DNA from: Myxococcales bacterium
GTDB taxonomy: Bacteria > Myxococcota_A > UBA9042
Assembly: GCA_947491025.1 (NCBI GenBank)
Contig: CANLIC010000003.1
Span: forward strand, 124,001 to 188,000
Reading direction: 5' to 3'
Length of the DNA: 64,000 nt
Below are positions 19,397 through 27,974 of the stretch, piece by piece (the stretch's first letter is position 1; each line of letters begins with the position of its first letter). A model generated the notes under the pieces. That model did no database searches. It was given only the letters and a program-made list of their open reading frames with translations, and had not been told where the DNA came from. The position numbers were made by a program, and so were the translations under genes.

Positions 19397-22300
19397 TTAC
19401 TTGCAGAACGCGAGGTTGTCCACGGCGCCAGAGCCCACCAGCCGCACCTCAAGCGCCTTGACCGACGCCCAGCCGATGGCGACCGTCGCCTGCGCCCCGT
19501 TTTTCATGCCGCCGATGGCCAGCGTCTTCTTGGTGCCATTGGCCAGTGTGGCGATGAGCTGGCCGCCGGTCTCCTCGACGTCGACGAGCCCGATGCCGTT
19601 GAGCGTGACCGGCGCGGCGAACGAGAAGAAGAGGCTGCCGCCGCTCGCCTCGTCGTCCGGAACGTCGACAAGACCGTTCTTGTCCTTGTCGAGGTCGCTT
19701 TCGGCGACGATGAGCAGGTTCTTCCAGTCCGGCGTCGCGAGGTCGGTGTCACCGCCTGTCGGCGCGGCCGAGTTGAACGTGATCGCCTTGTCGGGGTGGC
19801 AGCCGCTGGCGTTGGTGGCCGAGATGGCGACGCCGAGCCCGCTGTACTGGCTCGTCATCACCGTGCCGGCGGCGATGGCGGTACCGGTCGAGGTCTTGTC
19901 GAAGTCCAGCACGTGGCAGATGGCACCGCAGCCGGAGATCGGCGTGTGGACGCACGCGCCGCCCTTGATGTCGCAGCTGTCCATGGTGCAGGCGTTGTCG
20001 TCATTGCAGACCTTGGCCGTCCCGCCCTTGCAACCGCCGCCGCTGCAGGTGTCGCTCGCGGTGCAGGCGTTGCCGTCGTCGCAAGCGGCATTCATCGGCG
20101 TCGCGGTGCACTTGCCCGTGGCGCTGTCGCATCCATCCGCGGTGCAGGCGTTGCCATCATTGCAGTCCACGGTGCTACCGCCGCCGATGCAGCCGGCATT
20201 GGCGCTGTGGCTGTTGTTGTAGTCGTCGAGGTCGTCCTTGAGCGCCAGACCGGCGATGCGCACTTCGCCGCCGGGGTTGCTGCCGTAGGGGTTGGCGACG
20301 AGGAAGGCGTCCGCCGCGGCGACCGTCTTGCTGATTCCGTCGTCCTTAGCGCCGGTCAGCAGGTTGAGCTTGGTGGCGACGAGCTGCGCCGCCAGCATCT
20401 TGGTCGCGTCCACCGCCGTCGCCTGGCTGAGAATCGAGAGCAGCTGGCTCTGGTTGTAGGTGGTCGGGCCGAGCTTCAGGCTCTGCGCCGGCCAGCTGCT
20501 GCCGTGGTTCTTCCAGTAGCCGATGGTCTTGGGCTCGCCGCAGACCTTGGGCCCGCTCGGCTTCGGCTCGCAGGTGCCGGCCTTGCACGCGTCAGCGCCG
20601 TTGCAGAAGTTGCCATCGTCGCAGGCGGTGCCGTCCACGACCGGGCTCTTCTTGCAGCCCACCTTGCTGTCGCAGGTGTCGGCGGTGCAGGCGTCGCCGT
20701 CGTCGCAGCTGATGGTCTTGCCGACGCACTTTCCGGCGCTGCAGACGTCCTCGCTCGTGCAGGCGCTGCCGTCGTCGCAGGCGCCGCCGGTCTTGGCGCT
20801 GGTTGCGCAGCCGGCCTTCATGTCACAGGCGTCGGCTGTGCAGGGGTCGCCATCGTCGCAGAGCGCAGCCTTGCCGACGCACTTGCCGGCGCTGCAGCTG
20901 TCCGAGAGCGAGCAGGCGTTGCCGTCGTTGCAGGCCAGGCCGTCTTTGGCGCTTGAGGTGCATCCTTTGCCCACGACGCAGGTGTCGGTGGTGCAGACGT
21001 TGCCGTCATCGCAGGCCACGCCCTTGCCGACGCACTTGCCGTAGCTGCAGGCGTCGCCGCTGGTGCAGGCGTTGCCGTCGTCACAGATGCCGGTCAGTAC
21101 CTTGTGCAGGCAGCCGCCGCACTTGTCGCAGCTGTCGCCGGTGCAGGGGTTGCCGTCGTTGCAGTCGAGCGCCTTGCCGACGCACTTGCCACCGCTGCAG
21201 GCGTCGCTCGTCGTGCAGACGCTGTTGTCGCTGCAGCTGCCGCCGTCGACGGCCTTGTGGATGCAGCCGGCCGTCTTGTCGCAGGCGTCCGAGGTGCAGG
21301 GGTTGCCGTCGTTGCAGACCTTTTGCTTGCCCACGCAGGCGCCGGCGCTGCAGGCGTCGTAGGTCGTGCAGGCGTTGCCGTCATTGCAGGCGCCGGTCTT
21401 GGCGACCTGCTTGCAGCCGGTCGAGGTGACGCAGCTGTCGCTGGTGCAGGGGTTGCCGTCGTCACAGCCCACCACCGCCGGCTTGCAGACGCCGCCGCTG
21501 CAGGCGTCACCGCTGCTGCACTTGTTGCCGTCATCGCAGGCCTTGCCGTCGGCTGGCGTGACTGCGCAACCGGCGCCGACATCGCAGGCGTCCGTGGTGC
21601 AGGGGTTGCCGTCGTCGCAGCTGATCGCCTTGCCCTGGCAGCTGCCGCTCTGGCAGAGGTCGCCCGTGGTGCATGCGCTGCCATCGCTGCAGGCGTCGCC
21701 GGTCGCGGCCGCGCTCTGGCAGCCGAGCTTGGCGTTGCAGCTGTCCGTCGTGCAGGGATTGCCATCGTCGCAGGCGATCGCCGCGCCCTTGCAGGCGCCG
21801 CCGCCACAGACATCGCCGCTGGTGCAGGCGCTGGCGTCGTCGCAGGGCTTGCCCTCGACCGGCGCAACCTTGCAGCCGGCCTTGGTGTCGCAGCTATCGG
21901 CGGTGCAGGGATTGCCGTCGTCGCAGGCGATGGAGGCGCCCACGCAGGTGCCCTCGCTGCAGGCATCGCCGGCGGTGCAGGCGCTGGCGTCATCGCAGGC
22001 CTTGCCCGTCAGCGGCGCGGCGACGCAGCCCTTGGCCTTGTCGCAGGCGTCGGCGGTGCAGGGATTGCCGTCGTCGCAGGCCACCGTGGCGCCCTTGCAC
22101 TGTCCGGCGCTGCAAGCATCGCCGCTGGTGCAGGCGTTGGCGTCATCGCAGGCTCCGCCCTGGGCGGCGTGCTGGCAGCCGAGCTTGGCGTCGCAACTGT
22201 CCGCGGTGCAGGGGTTGGCATCGTCACAGACCTTGACCGCGCCCTGGCACGCGCTCGCGGCGCAGGCGTCGCCCACGGTGCAGGCGTTGCCGTCGTCGCA

Positions 22301-25300
22301 GGCCTTGCCGGTCAGGGCCTGGGCCGTACATCCCTTGGCCTTGTCGCAGGCGTCGGCGGTGCAGGGGTTGCCGTCGTCGCAAGCGATGGCGGCGCCGCCG
22401 CACTTGCCGGCCTGGCAGGCGTCGTTGCTGGTGCAGGCGTCGCCGTCGTTGCAGCCCTGGCCCGTCAGCGCCTTGACGAAGCAACCCTGCTGCGCGTCAC
22501 AGCCGTCGCTGGTGCAGGCGTTGCCGTCATCGCAGGCCTTGGCGCTGCCGCCGCAGACGCCGCTCTGGCAGCTGTCGCCGGTGGTGCAGGCGTTGGCGTC
22601 GTCGCAGGCCTTGCCCGTCTGCGCGGCGAAGGCGCAGCCGGACTTGGCGTCGCAGGCGTCGGCGGTGCAGGGGTTACCGTCGTCGCAGGTGACGGCCGCG
22701 CCGACGCACTTGCCATCCTTGCAGCCATCGCTCGCCGAGCAGGCGTTGCCGTCGTCGCAGCTGGGGCCGGTCAGCGCTTGCGGTGCGCAGCCCTTGCCGG
22801 CGATGCAGGCGTCCTGGGTGCATGGGTTGCCGTCGTCGCAGGAGAGGCCGAGGCCCTTGCACTTGCCGGCCTGGCAGCTGTCGGCGCTGGTGCAGACGTT
22901 GCCGTCGTCGCAGCCGCCGCCCTGGATGGCGGTGAAGATGCAGCCCTTCAGCGAATCGCAGGCGTCCTTGGTGCAGGCGTTGCCGTCGTCGCAGGCGATG
23001 GCCTTGCCCAGGCAGCTGCCGGATTGGCAGGCGTCTGCGCCGGTGCAGGCGCTGCCGTCGTCACAGCCGCCGCCGGTGAGCGGCTTGCTCAGGCAACCGA
23101 GCTTGGGATCGCAGCCGTCGCTGGTGCAGGCGTTGCCGTCGTCGCAGGCGATCGCCGCGCCGCTGCACTTGCCGGCGCTGCAGCTGTCTTTGGCCGTGCA
23201 AGCGCTGCCATCGTCGCAGGCGCCGCCGCTCGCCGGGGCGTAGGTGCAGCCGCTCGCCTTCAGGCAGCTGTCGATGGTGCAGGGATTGCCGTCGTCACAG
23301 GCGATCGCCTTGCCGAGGCAGCTGCCCTTCTGGCAAGCGTCCTGGCTGGTGCAGGCGTCGCCGTCGTCGCAGGGCTTGGTGCCGCAGGGCGCCGACTTGC
23401 AGCCGGTGGCCTTGTCGCAGGCGTCGTCGGTGCACGGATTGCCGTCGTCGCAGGACTTGGCGCTGCCCTGGCAGAGACCCAGCTTGCAGGCGTCGCCGAC
23501 GCTGCAGGCGTTGCCGTCGTCGCAGGCCTGGCCGGACTGGGCCTTGTGCACGCAGCCGGTGGTCTTGTCGCAGGTGTCGGCCGTGCAGGCGTTGCCATCG
23601 TCGCAGGCGACCGCCTGGCCCTGGCAGCTGCCCTGCTTGCAGGCGTCTTTGCTCGTGCAGGCGCTGCCGTCGTGGCAGGGGCTGCCGTCGAGGTTGGCGT
23701 GGATGCAGCCCTTCGCCGAATCGCAGGCGTCCTTGGTGCAGGCGTTGTCGTCATCGCAGGCGACCGTGGCGCCATGGCACTTGCCATCCTTGCAGCCGTC
23801 GTTGCTGGTGCAGGCGTCGCCATCGCTGCAGCCGGGCCCGGTCAGGGGCTTGGCGATGCAGCCAGCCTTCTTGTCGCAGCTGTCGGTGGTGCAGGCGTTG
23901 CCGTCGTTGCAGGCCACAGGCTTGCCTTGGCAGCTGCCGCCCTGGCAGGCGTCGTCGGCGGTGCAGGCGTCGCCGTCGTGGCACGGCTTGGCGCCTTGGC
24001 AGGCCGTGTGGACGCAGCCCTTGCTGGCGTCGCAGGTGTCGTCGGTGCAGGGGTTGTCGTCGTCACACTGCACGGGCGCGCCGGCGCACTTGCCCGCCAG
24101 GCAGCTGTCGGCGCTGCTGCAGGCGCTGCCGTCGTCGCAGGTCCCGCCGTTCTTGCCGGCGTGGACACAGCCGCTGCCTTTGTTGCAGCTGTCGTCGGTG
24201 CAGGGATTGCTGTCGTCGCAGCTCTTGGCCGCGCCCTGGCAGACGCCGGCCTGGCAGGCGTCGCCGCTGGTGCAGGCGTTGCCGTCGTCGCAAGCCTTCT
24301 CCCCCTTGCAGGCCGTGTGGACGCAGCCCTTGCCGGCATCGCAGCTGTCGTCGGTGCAGGGGTTGGCGTCGTCGCAGGCCTTGGTGGCGCCCTTGCAGGC
24401 TCCCTCCTGACAGCCATCGCCGGTGGTGCAGGCGTCGCCATCGTCGCAGGCCGCGCCGCTCGATGGGCCGTGCTGGCAGCCGACGATCGGCTCGCAGCTG
24501 TCCGCCGTGCAGGGCTTGTTGTCGTCGCAGACGAGCGCCTTGCCTTGGCAGCTGCCACCCTGGCAGGCGTCGTCGGTGGTGCACTTGCTGCCGTCGTCGC
24601 AGGCCACGCCCTTTGCTGCCGCGTGGGTGCAGCTGCCTTTGCCGTCGCAGGCATCGATGGTGCAGGGGTTGCCGTCGTCGCAGCTCACACCCTGACCGAC
24701 GCAGGCGCCCTTGCCGCAGACATCGCCCTGGGTGCAGGGGTTGCCATCATCGCAGGCCTTGGCGGCGCACGGCGCAAAGACGCAGCCCTGCTCGGCGTCG
24801 CAGACGTCGTCCGTGCAGGGGTTGCCGTCGTCACAGGGGACCGTCTTGCCGACGCAGCCACCGGCCTGACAGGCGTCGCCCGTCGTGCAGGCGTCGCCGT
24901 CGTCGCAGCCCTGTGAGGTCGCGCAGGGGCCATGTACGCAGCCGAGCTTGGGCTCGCAGCTGTCGTCCGTGCAGGGATTGCCGTCGTCGCAGCCGAGCTT
25001 CTGGCCCAGGCAGGCGCCATCGATGCAGCCATCGCCGGCGGTGCAGACGTCGCCGTCATCGCAGTCGGCGCCCGCGGTCGCGGCGTGCAAGCAGCCGGCG
25101 GCGCCGGCGCAGCTGTCTTTGGTGCAGGCATTGCCGTCGTCGCAGCTGCAGCCGTCGTCGATCTTGCCGTTGCAGTCGTCGTCCTTGCCGTTGCAGGTCT
25201 CGGCGCCGGTGGCGACGCAGGGGGGCTCGCCGCCGTTGCCGCCGCCGTTGCCCGCGTCGTCGCCGCTGCCTCCGCCGCCGTTGCCGCCACCCGCGTCGTC

Positions 25301-26293
25301 GCCGCTACCACCGCCGCTGTTGCCGCCACCGCCGCCGTTGCCGCCACCGGCGTCGTTGCTGCCGCCCGCGTCATCGCCGCTGCCGCCGCCGCCGTTCCCG
25401 CCGCCGCCGTTGCCGCCGCCGCTGCCGCCGCCGCTGCCGCCGCCGCTGCCGCCGCCGCTGCCGCCGCCGCCGCCGCCGTTGCTACCGCCGCCGCCGTTGC
25501 CGCCGCTCGCGTCATCGCCGCTGCCGCCGCCGCCGCCGCCGTTGCCGCCGCCGCCGCCGCTGTTGCCGCCGCTGCCGCCCGCGTCATCGCTGCTGCCGCC
25601 CGCGTCATCGCCGCCGCCGTTGCCGCCGCCGCCGTTGCCGCCGCCGCTGCCGCCGCCGCTGCCGTCGCCGTTGCTGCCGCCGTTGCCGCCGCCGTCGTTG
25701 CCGCCGCCGCTGCCGTCGCCGTTGCTGCCGCCGCCCGCGTCATCGCCGGTGCCGCCGCCGGTGCCGCCGCCGTTGCCGCCGCCCGCGTCATCGCCGCTGC
25801 CGCCGCCGTTGCCGCCGCCCGCGTCATCGCCGCCGCCGCTCGCGTCATCGCCGTTGCCGCCCACGTCATCACCGCTGCCGCTGCTGCCGCCGCCGTTGCT
25901 GCCGCCATTGCTGCCGCTGCTGCTGCCGCCGCCGTTGCCGCCGCCGTTGCCGCCGCCCGCGTCATCGCCGCCGCCGCCGTTGCCGGCGTCATCACCACCA
26001 TTGCCAGCTCGGCCGTCGCCCTCGCCGGGCAGGCTCGCGCCGCCGCTCTGGACATCTTCCCCTAGCACCTGGGCGCTACCGGCGCCGGCGCGGCTATCTT
26101 GGCCCCCGATGTTGCTGAGTCCGCCATCGTTTTCGTCGCTGCCAGCGACACCCAGTGTGTCCTCGTCGATCGCGGCTGAGCCGTCTGCCAAAGGGGTTGC
26201 GCCGCCGGGCTCGCCGCCGCAGGCCGCGAGGCCCATGCCCAGGGCGAGTGTGAGTGCGATGCGCGGGGTCCAGGTGGTCTTGGTGACGGCCAT
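19397..26293 (-). CDS. Giant Cys-repeat surface lipoprotein
   Basis: 2298 residues from ATG 26293, fixed by GGGAGGAC six bases upstream. Residue 25 is the lipobox cysteine (LGMGLAAC). Residues about 95-355 are a Gly/Asn/Ser/Asp linker. A MopE-type motif CNGKDDDCNGKIDDGC follows near residue 370. Residues about 380-1900 are roughly 30 paired units, CDDGxxCTxxDxCxxGxC plus CDDGNPCTxDxCDxxxGC, each probably disulfide-bonded and Asp-rich enough to bind calcium. A GYWKNH-type domain lies at about 1912-2034 and a beta-sandwich-like C-terminal domain (LDFDKTSTGTAI onward) at about 2119-2298. It looks like a long stalk carrying terminal binding domains, an adhesin or filament. Function unproven. The esterase lipoprotein follows after 10 bases. 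Confidence 0.85.
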   Translation of the reverse strand: MAVTKTTWTPRIALTLALGMGLAACGGEPGGATPLADGSAAIDEDTLGVAGSDENDGGLSNIGGQDSRAGAGSAQVLGEDVQSGGASLPGEGDGRAGNGGDDAGNGGGGDDAGGGNGGGNGGGSSSGSNGGSNGGGSSGSGDDVGGNGDDASGGGDDAGGGNGGGSGDDAGGGNGGGTGGGTGDDAGGGSNGDGSGGGNDGGGNGGSNGDGSGGGSGGGNGGGGNGGGDDAGGSSDDAGGSGGNSGGGGGNGGGGGGSGDDASGGNGGGGSNGGGGGGSGGGSGGGSGGGSGGGNGGGGNGGGGSGDDAGGSNDAGGGNGGGGGNSGGGSGDDAGGGNGGGGSGDDAGNGGGNGGEPPCVATGAETCNGKDDDCNGKIDDGCSCDDGNACTKDSCAGAAGCLHAATAGADCDDGDVCTAGDGCIDGACLGQKLGCDDGNPCTDDSCEPKLGCVHGPCATSQGCDDGDACTTGDACQAGGCVGKTVPCDDGNPCTDDVCDAEQGCVFAPCAAKACDDGNPCTQGDVCGKGACVGQGVSCDDGNPCTIDACDGKGSCTHAAAKGVACDDGSKCTTDDACQGGSCQGKALVCDDNKPCTADSCEPIVGCQHGPSSGAACDDGDACTTGDGCQEGACKGATKACDDANPCTDDSCDAGKGCVHTACKGEKACDDGNACTSGDACQAGVCQGAAKSCDDSNPCTDDSCNKGSGCVHAGKNGGTCDDGSACSSADSCLAGKCAGAPVQCDDDNPCTDDTCDASKGCVHTACQGAKPCHDGDACTADDACQGGSCQGKPVACNDGNACTTDSCDKKAGCIAKPLTGPGCSDGDACTSNDGCKDGKCHGATVACDDDNACTKDACDSAKGCIHANLDGSPCHDGSACTSKDACKQGSCQGQAVACDDGNACTADTCDKTTGCVHKAQSGQACDDGNACSVGDACKLGLCQGSAKSCDDGNPCTDDACDKATGCKSAPCGTKPCDDGDACTSQDACQKGSCLGKAIACDDGNPCTIDSCLKASGCTYAPASGGACDDGSACTAKDSCSAGKCSGAAIACDDGNACTSDGCDPKLGCLSKPLTGGGCDDGSACTGADACQSGSCLGKAIACDDGNACTKDACDSLKGCIFTAIQGGGCDDGNVCTSADSCQAGKCKGLGLSCDDGNPCTQDACIAGKGCAPQALTGPSCDDGNACSASDGCKDGKCVGAAVTCDDGNPCTADACDAKSGCAFAAQTGKACDDANACTTGDSCQSGVCGGSAKACDDGNACTSDGCDAQQGCFVKALTGQGCNDGDACTSNDACQAGKCGGAAIACDDGNPCTADACDKAKGCTAQALTGKACDDGNACTVGDACAASACQGAVKVCDDANPCTADSCDAKLGCQHAAQGGACDDANACTSGDACSAGQCKGATVACDDGNPCTADACDKAKGCVAAPLTGKACDDASACTAGDACSEGTCVGASIACDDGNPCTADSCDTKAGCKVAPVEGKPCDDASACTSGDVCGGGACKGAAIACDDGNPCTTDSCNAKLGCQSAAATGDACSDGSACTTGDLCQSGSCQGKAISCDDGNPCTTDACDVGAGCAVTPADGKACDDGNKCSSGDACSGGVCKPAVVGCDDGNPCTSDSCVTSTGCKQVAKTGACNDGNACTTYDACSAGACVGKQKVCNDGNPCTSDACDKTAGCIHKAVDGGSCSDNSVCTTSDACSGGKCVGKALDCNDGNPCTGDSCDKCGGCLHKVLTGICDDGNACTSGDACSYGKCVGKGVACDDGNVCTTDTCVVGKGCTSSAKDGLACNDGNACSLSDSCSAGKCVGKAALCDDGDPCTADACDMKAGCATSAKTGGACDDGSACTSEDVCSAGKCVGKTISCDDGDACTADTCDSKVGCKKSPVVDGTACDDGNFCNGADACKAGTCEPKPSGPKVCGEPKTIGYWKNHGSSWPAQSLKLGPTTYNQSQLLSILSQATAVDATKMLAAQLVATKLNLLTGAKDDGISKTVAAADAFLVANPYGSNPGGEVRIAGLALKDDLDDYNNSHSANAGCIGGGSTVDCNDGNACTADGCDSATGKCTATPMNAACDDGNACTASDTCSGGGCKGGTAKVCNDDNACTMDSCDIKGGACVHTPISGCGAICHVLDFDKTSTGTAIAAGTVMTSQYSGLGVAISATNASGCHPDKAITFNSAAPTGGDTDLATPDWKNLLIVAESDLDKDKNGLVDVPDDEASGGSLFFSFAAPVTLNGIGLVDVEETGGQLIATLANGTKKTLAIGGMKNGAQATVAIGWASVKALEVRLVGSGAVDNLAFCK
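20190..20560 (-). other. GYWKNH-type domain within the giant lipoprotein
   Basis: About 120 residues without the Cys repeat, beginning CGEPKTIGYWKNHGSSW and continuing as alternating helices (LLSILSQATAVDATKMLAA). The GYWKNH opening is shared by many secreted bacterial and archaeal proteins; its ligand is unknown to me. Two further Cys-repeat units follow it. Confidence 0.6.
20580..25150 (-). repeat. About 30 tandem paired Cys-repeat units
   Basis: Each pair spans about 45-50 residues and has alternating halves CDDGxxCTxxDxCxxGxC and CDDGNPCTxDxCDxxxGC. Units differ in the linking 5-12 residues and in synonymous codons, so they are diverged copies and not a recent expansion. Confidence 0.9.
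25225..26010 (-). repeat. Low-complexity Gly/Asn/Ser/Asp-Asp-Ala coding region
   Basis: About 260 codons, nearly all Gly, Asn, Ser, Asp or Ala, arranged as GGGNGGGS and GDDAGG variants. In DNA this is a degenerate GCC-type triplet repeat, likely prone to slippage and to sequencing or assembly error. It forms the flexible linker after the lipid anchor. Confidence 0.85.
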
Positions 26294-26385
26294 CGCTGTC
26301 CTCCCTAGCGGCTGGCGGAGAGACACCCGCCATTCTCATCAGTCAAACTACGGGTCCCGGGCTTGGTGCGCAAGTGCTTGAAATC

Positions 26386-26421
26386 ATGATAGACTTCTAT
26401 TCATCGGGGTGTCTAAACCCC
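26386..26421. promoter_or_regulatory. Operator-like dyad and adjacent hairpin
   Basis: The dyad ATAGA-CT-TCTAT (26389-26400) extends outward to ATGA/TCAT arms with a one-base offset (26386-26404). Immediately next is a perfect hairpin GGGGT-gtctaa-ACCCC (26406-26421). They lie about 95 bases upstream of the giant lipoprotein start and 36 bases before the small gene at 26457, so they could control either. Function is inferred only from symmetry and place. Confidence 0.35.
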
Positions 26422-26456
26422 ATCGAGGGAGATCAAGAAAAAACGAGGCAATAACG

Positions 26457-26645
26457 ATGGTATGGCGCGATCTCCGCAGCGAGGCGCGCCAGACTCTCGA
26501 TGATGTGCTAGGTACGAATCGCAGGGCCCGCCTGGCGATGAAATGCTATGGTGTCTATCTGGTTGTCGTCATGGTCCACGCCACGGGCTTGGCAGAGGAG
26601 TCGTTGGCGGCATCACTAGATAGGTATATACTAGACAAATCATAA
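26457..26645 (+). CDS. Possible small protein in AT-richer island
   Basis: A 62-residue frame starting MVWRDLRSEARQTLDDVLG, with GAGG eight bases upstream of the ATG. It contains a hydrophobic segment YGVYLVVVMVHATG and an amphipathic end (SLAASLDRYILDKS). Base composition is clearly less GC-rich than the neighbours. No family is recognised; it may be a decayed or transferred fragment. Confidence 0.35.
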   Translation: MVWRDLRSEARQTLDDVLGTNRRARLAMKCYGVYLVVVMVHATGLAEESLAASLDRYILDKS

Positions 26646-27032
26646 GTTAGCATTTCGCTACATTATAATAGCTGAGTATAAACATGGTTACAATCAATTC
26701 TCGCAGGAATTCGACCGAAAAGAGGAGGATGAGGCAGGGACCGACGGTGATCGCGCGACACCACTGCAACGGCAGCTTGATCATTGGAGATCGCGGCCGA
26801 GGCCGGATCCAACATACTTCTTCACATCCGGCCCTGACAAGGGTAACGAGGGCAAGGGACAACCCTAGGTTTTCAAGCCTTGCGCTGCGCCTCGACCGAA
26901 ACGGCCATCGACTTCTTGTTCCCGGCGGGTGCGTGGCGGTGACCCCGCCGCGGCGTCGTGCGTCGAAGCTGCCGCTGGTGGGGAGGCGAAAGTGAGGCGG
27001 CTTGCCATCTGCCGACGGCGTCGGCCTGCGCG
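26646..27032. other. Intergenic region, AT-richer at its left end
   Basis: The first 80 bases are strongly AT-rich for this genome and contain a consensus TATAAT at 26664-26669 without a matching -35 box. An ATG at 26684 opens a 103-codon frame with no protein-like features. The remainder returns to normal composition. I see no convincing gene, RNA or repeat here. Confidence 0.5.
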
Positions 27033-27974
27033 TTAGGACTCGGCGGGCAAGAGCAACGCCGCGCCTTCGAATTCCAGGCGTACCGCATCGGCGCCGCAGC
27101 GGCGCTCGAGCCACCTGAGCCCGAAATGATAGCGCGCGACCCTATGGTGGTGGTCCAGGAATGCGACGTTGATGGCCGCGGCCGTTGCGGCCCCGAGGAT
27201 CGGCAGCACCTGCAGCGCGCTCTTTTGCGAGACGACGGTTCCATAGCGGCCGGCGATCTTGCCGAGAAGCTCGGCCAGCGCTGGCGACTTGGAGCGCAGC
27301 AGCGCGCGCGCCAGGTCGTCGGCGGAGAGCTGGGCCGCCATGCGACCGAGGTCCAGCGTCGCGCGCTGCAGGCCCCAGCGCGTCGCGTAGTAGGCCGTTT
27401 GGGCGTGCGGTGGCGCATCGGCCACACCGGCTGAGGAGATCGGCGGGCTTTGGTGGAGGCCGCTGCCGCCGAGACGAGTCGGCGGCGGTCCTGCGCCGAG
27501 GGCGAAGACGGCGACGCACTCGAGCCGTTCGCGCGGGTCATCGAGGTCAGCGCCCAGGTGCGCCGCGATGTCGGCGATGCTGCGCAGCATGAGAATGGTC
27601 GTGGCGCTCAGCTCGGCTGCCAGCGTGAGGCCGCCCAGCAGCCCACCGACAAAGCCAGAGGCCCCGGCTGCCGCGATGCGCTGGTTGCCGGCGTGGTAGC
27701 TGTTGGCGATGAGCGCCTGCAGCTCGCTATGGTCTTCGGCGGCGGCGCCGCGTTGGCGTGGCAGGCCGGTGAGCGCGACGTCGAGCGCACGGCGGAGTGC
27801 GGCTTCGCTGGCGCGGTCGAGGGTGCGGCCTGCGGCGGCGGGCAATCGGCTGAGGAGCAGCTCGACGGGACGGCCCAGCAGGCGTTGGGCGCGCAGGGCG
27901 AAACTCGGGCGCTCGAGGTAGGCGGCGGCCTCAGCGATGAAGGCGCGCTCCTCGTCACGTAGTGGCCGGGTCAT
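27033..27974 (-). CDS. EcsC family protein
   Basis: 313 residues. The family pattern is clear: LSRLPAAAGRTLDRASEAAL, then AAAGASGFVGGLLGGLTLAAE, TTILMLRSIADIAAHLG, YYATRWGL and, near the end, GTVVSQKSALQVLPILGAA followed by INVAFLDHHHRVARYHF. EcsC-like proteins are poorly understood; they contain hydrophobic helices and often occur near transport or membrane-stress genes. The middle has an insert of about 30 residues (GPPPTRLGGSG onward). Its ATG overlaps the stop of the mutase gene (ATGA), so it is the last gene of the acyl-CoA operon; why it belongs there is unclear. Confidence 0.8.
   Translation of the reverse strand: MTRPLRDEERAFIAEAAAYLERPSFALRAQRLLGRPVELLLSRLPAAAGRTLDRASEAALRRALDVALTGLPRQRGAAAEDHSELQALIANSYHAGNQRIAAAGASGFVGGLLGGLTLAAELSATTILMLRSIADIAAHLGADLDDPRERLECVAVFALGAGPPPTRLGGSGLHQSPPISSAGVADAPPHAQTAYYATRWGLQRATLDLGRMAAQLSADDLARALLRSKSPALAELLGKIAGRYGTVVSQKSALQVLPILGAATAAAINVAFLDHHHRVARYHFGLRWLERRCGADAVRLEFEGAALLLPAES

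Noticed and set aside
21104..24916. A 1270-codon open frame on the plus strand antisense to the giant Cys-repeat protein
   Set aside because: It arises from the GC-rich repeat read backwards; composition is Ala/Gly/Val repeats without a fold, while the minus strand carries regular Cys spacing.
20580..25150. Repeated sequence resembling a CRISPR or satellite array
   Set aside because: The units are codon-periodic, degenerate at third positions and in frame; there are no identical direct repeats with unique spacers.
26684..26995. A 103-codon frame after the TATAAT element
   Set aside because: No plausible ribosome site at its first ATG and a random-looking Arg/Ser/Pro translation.
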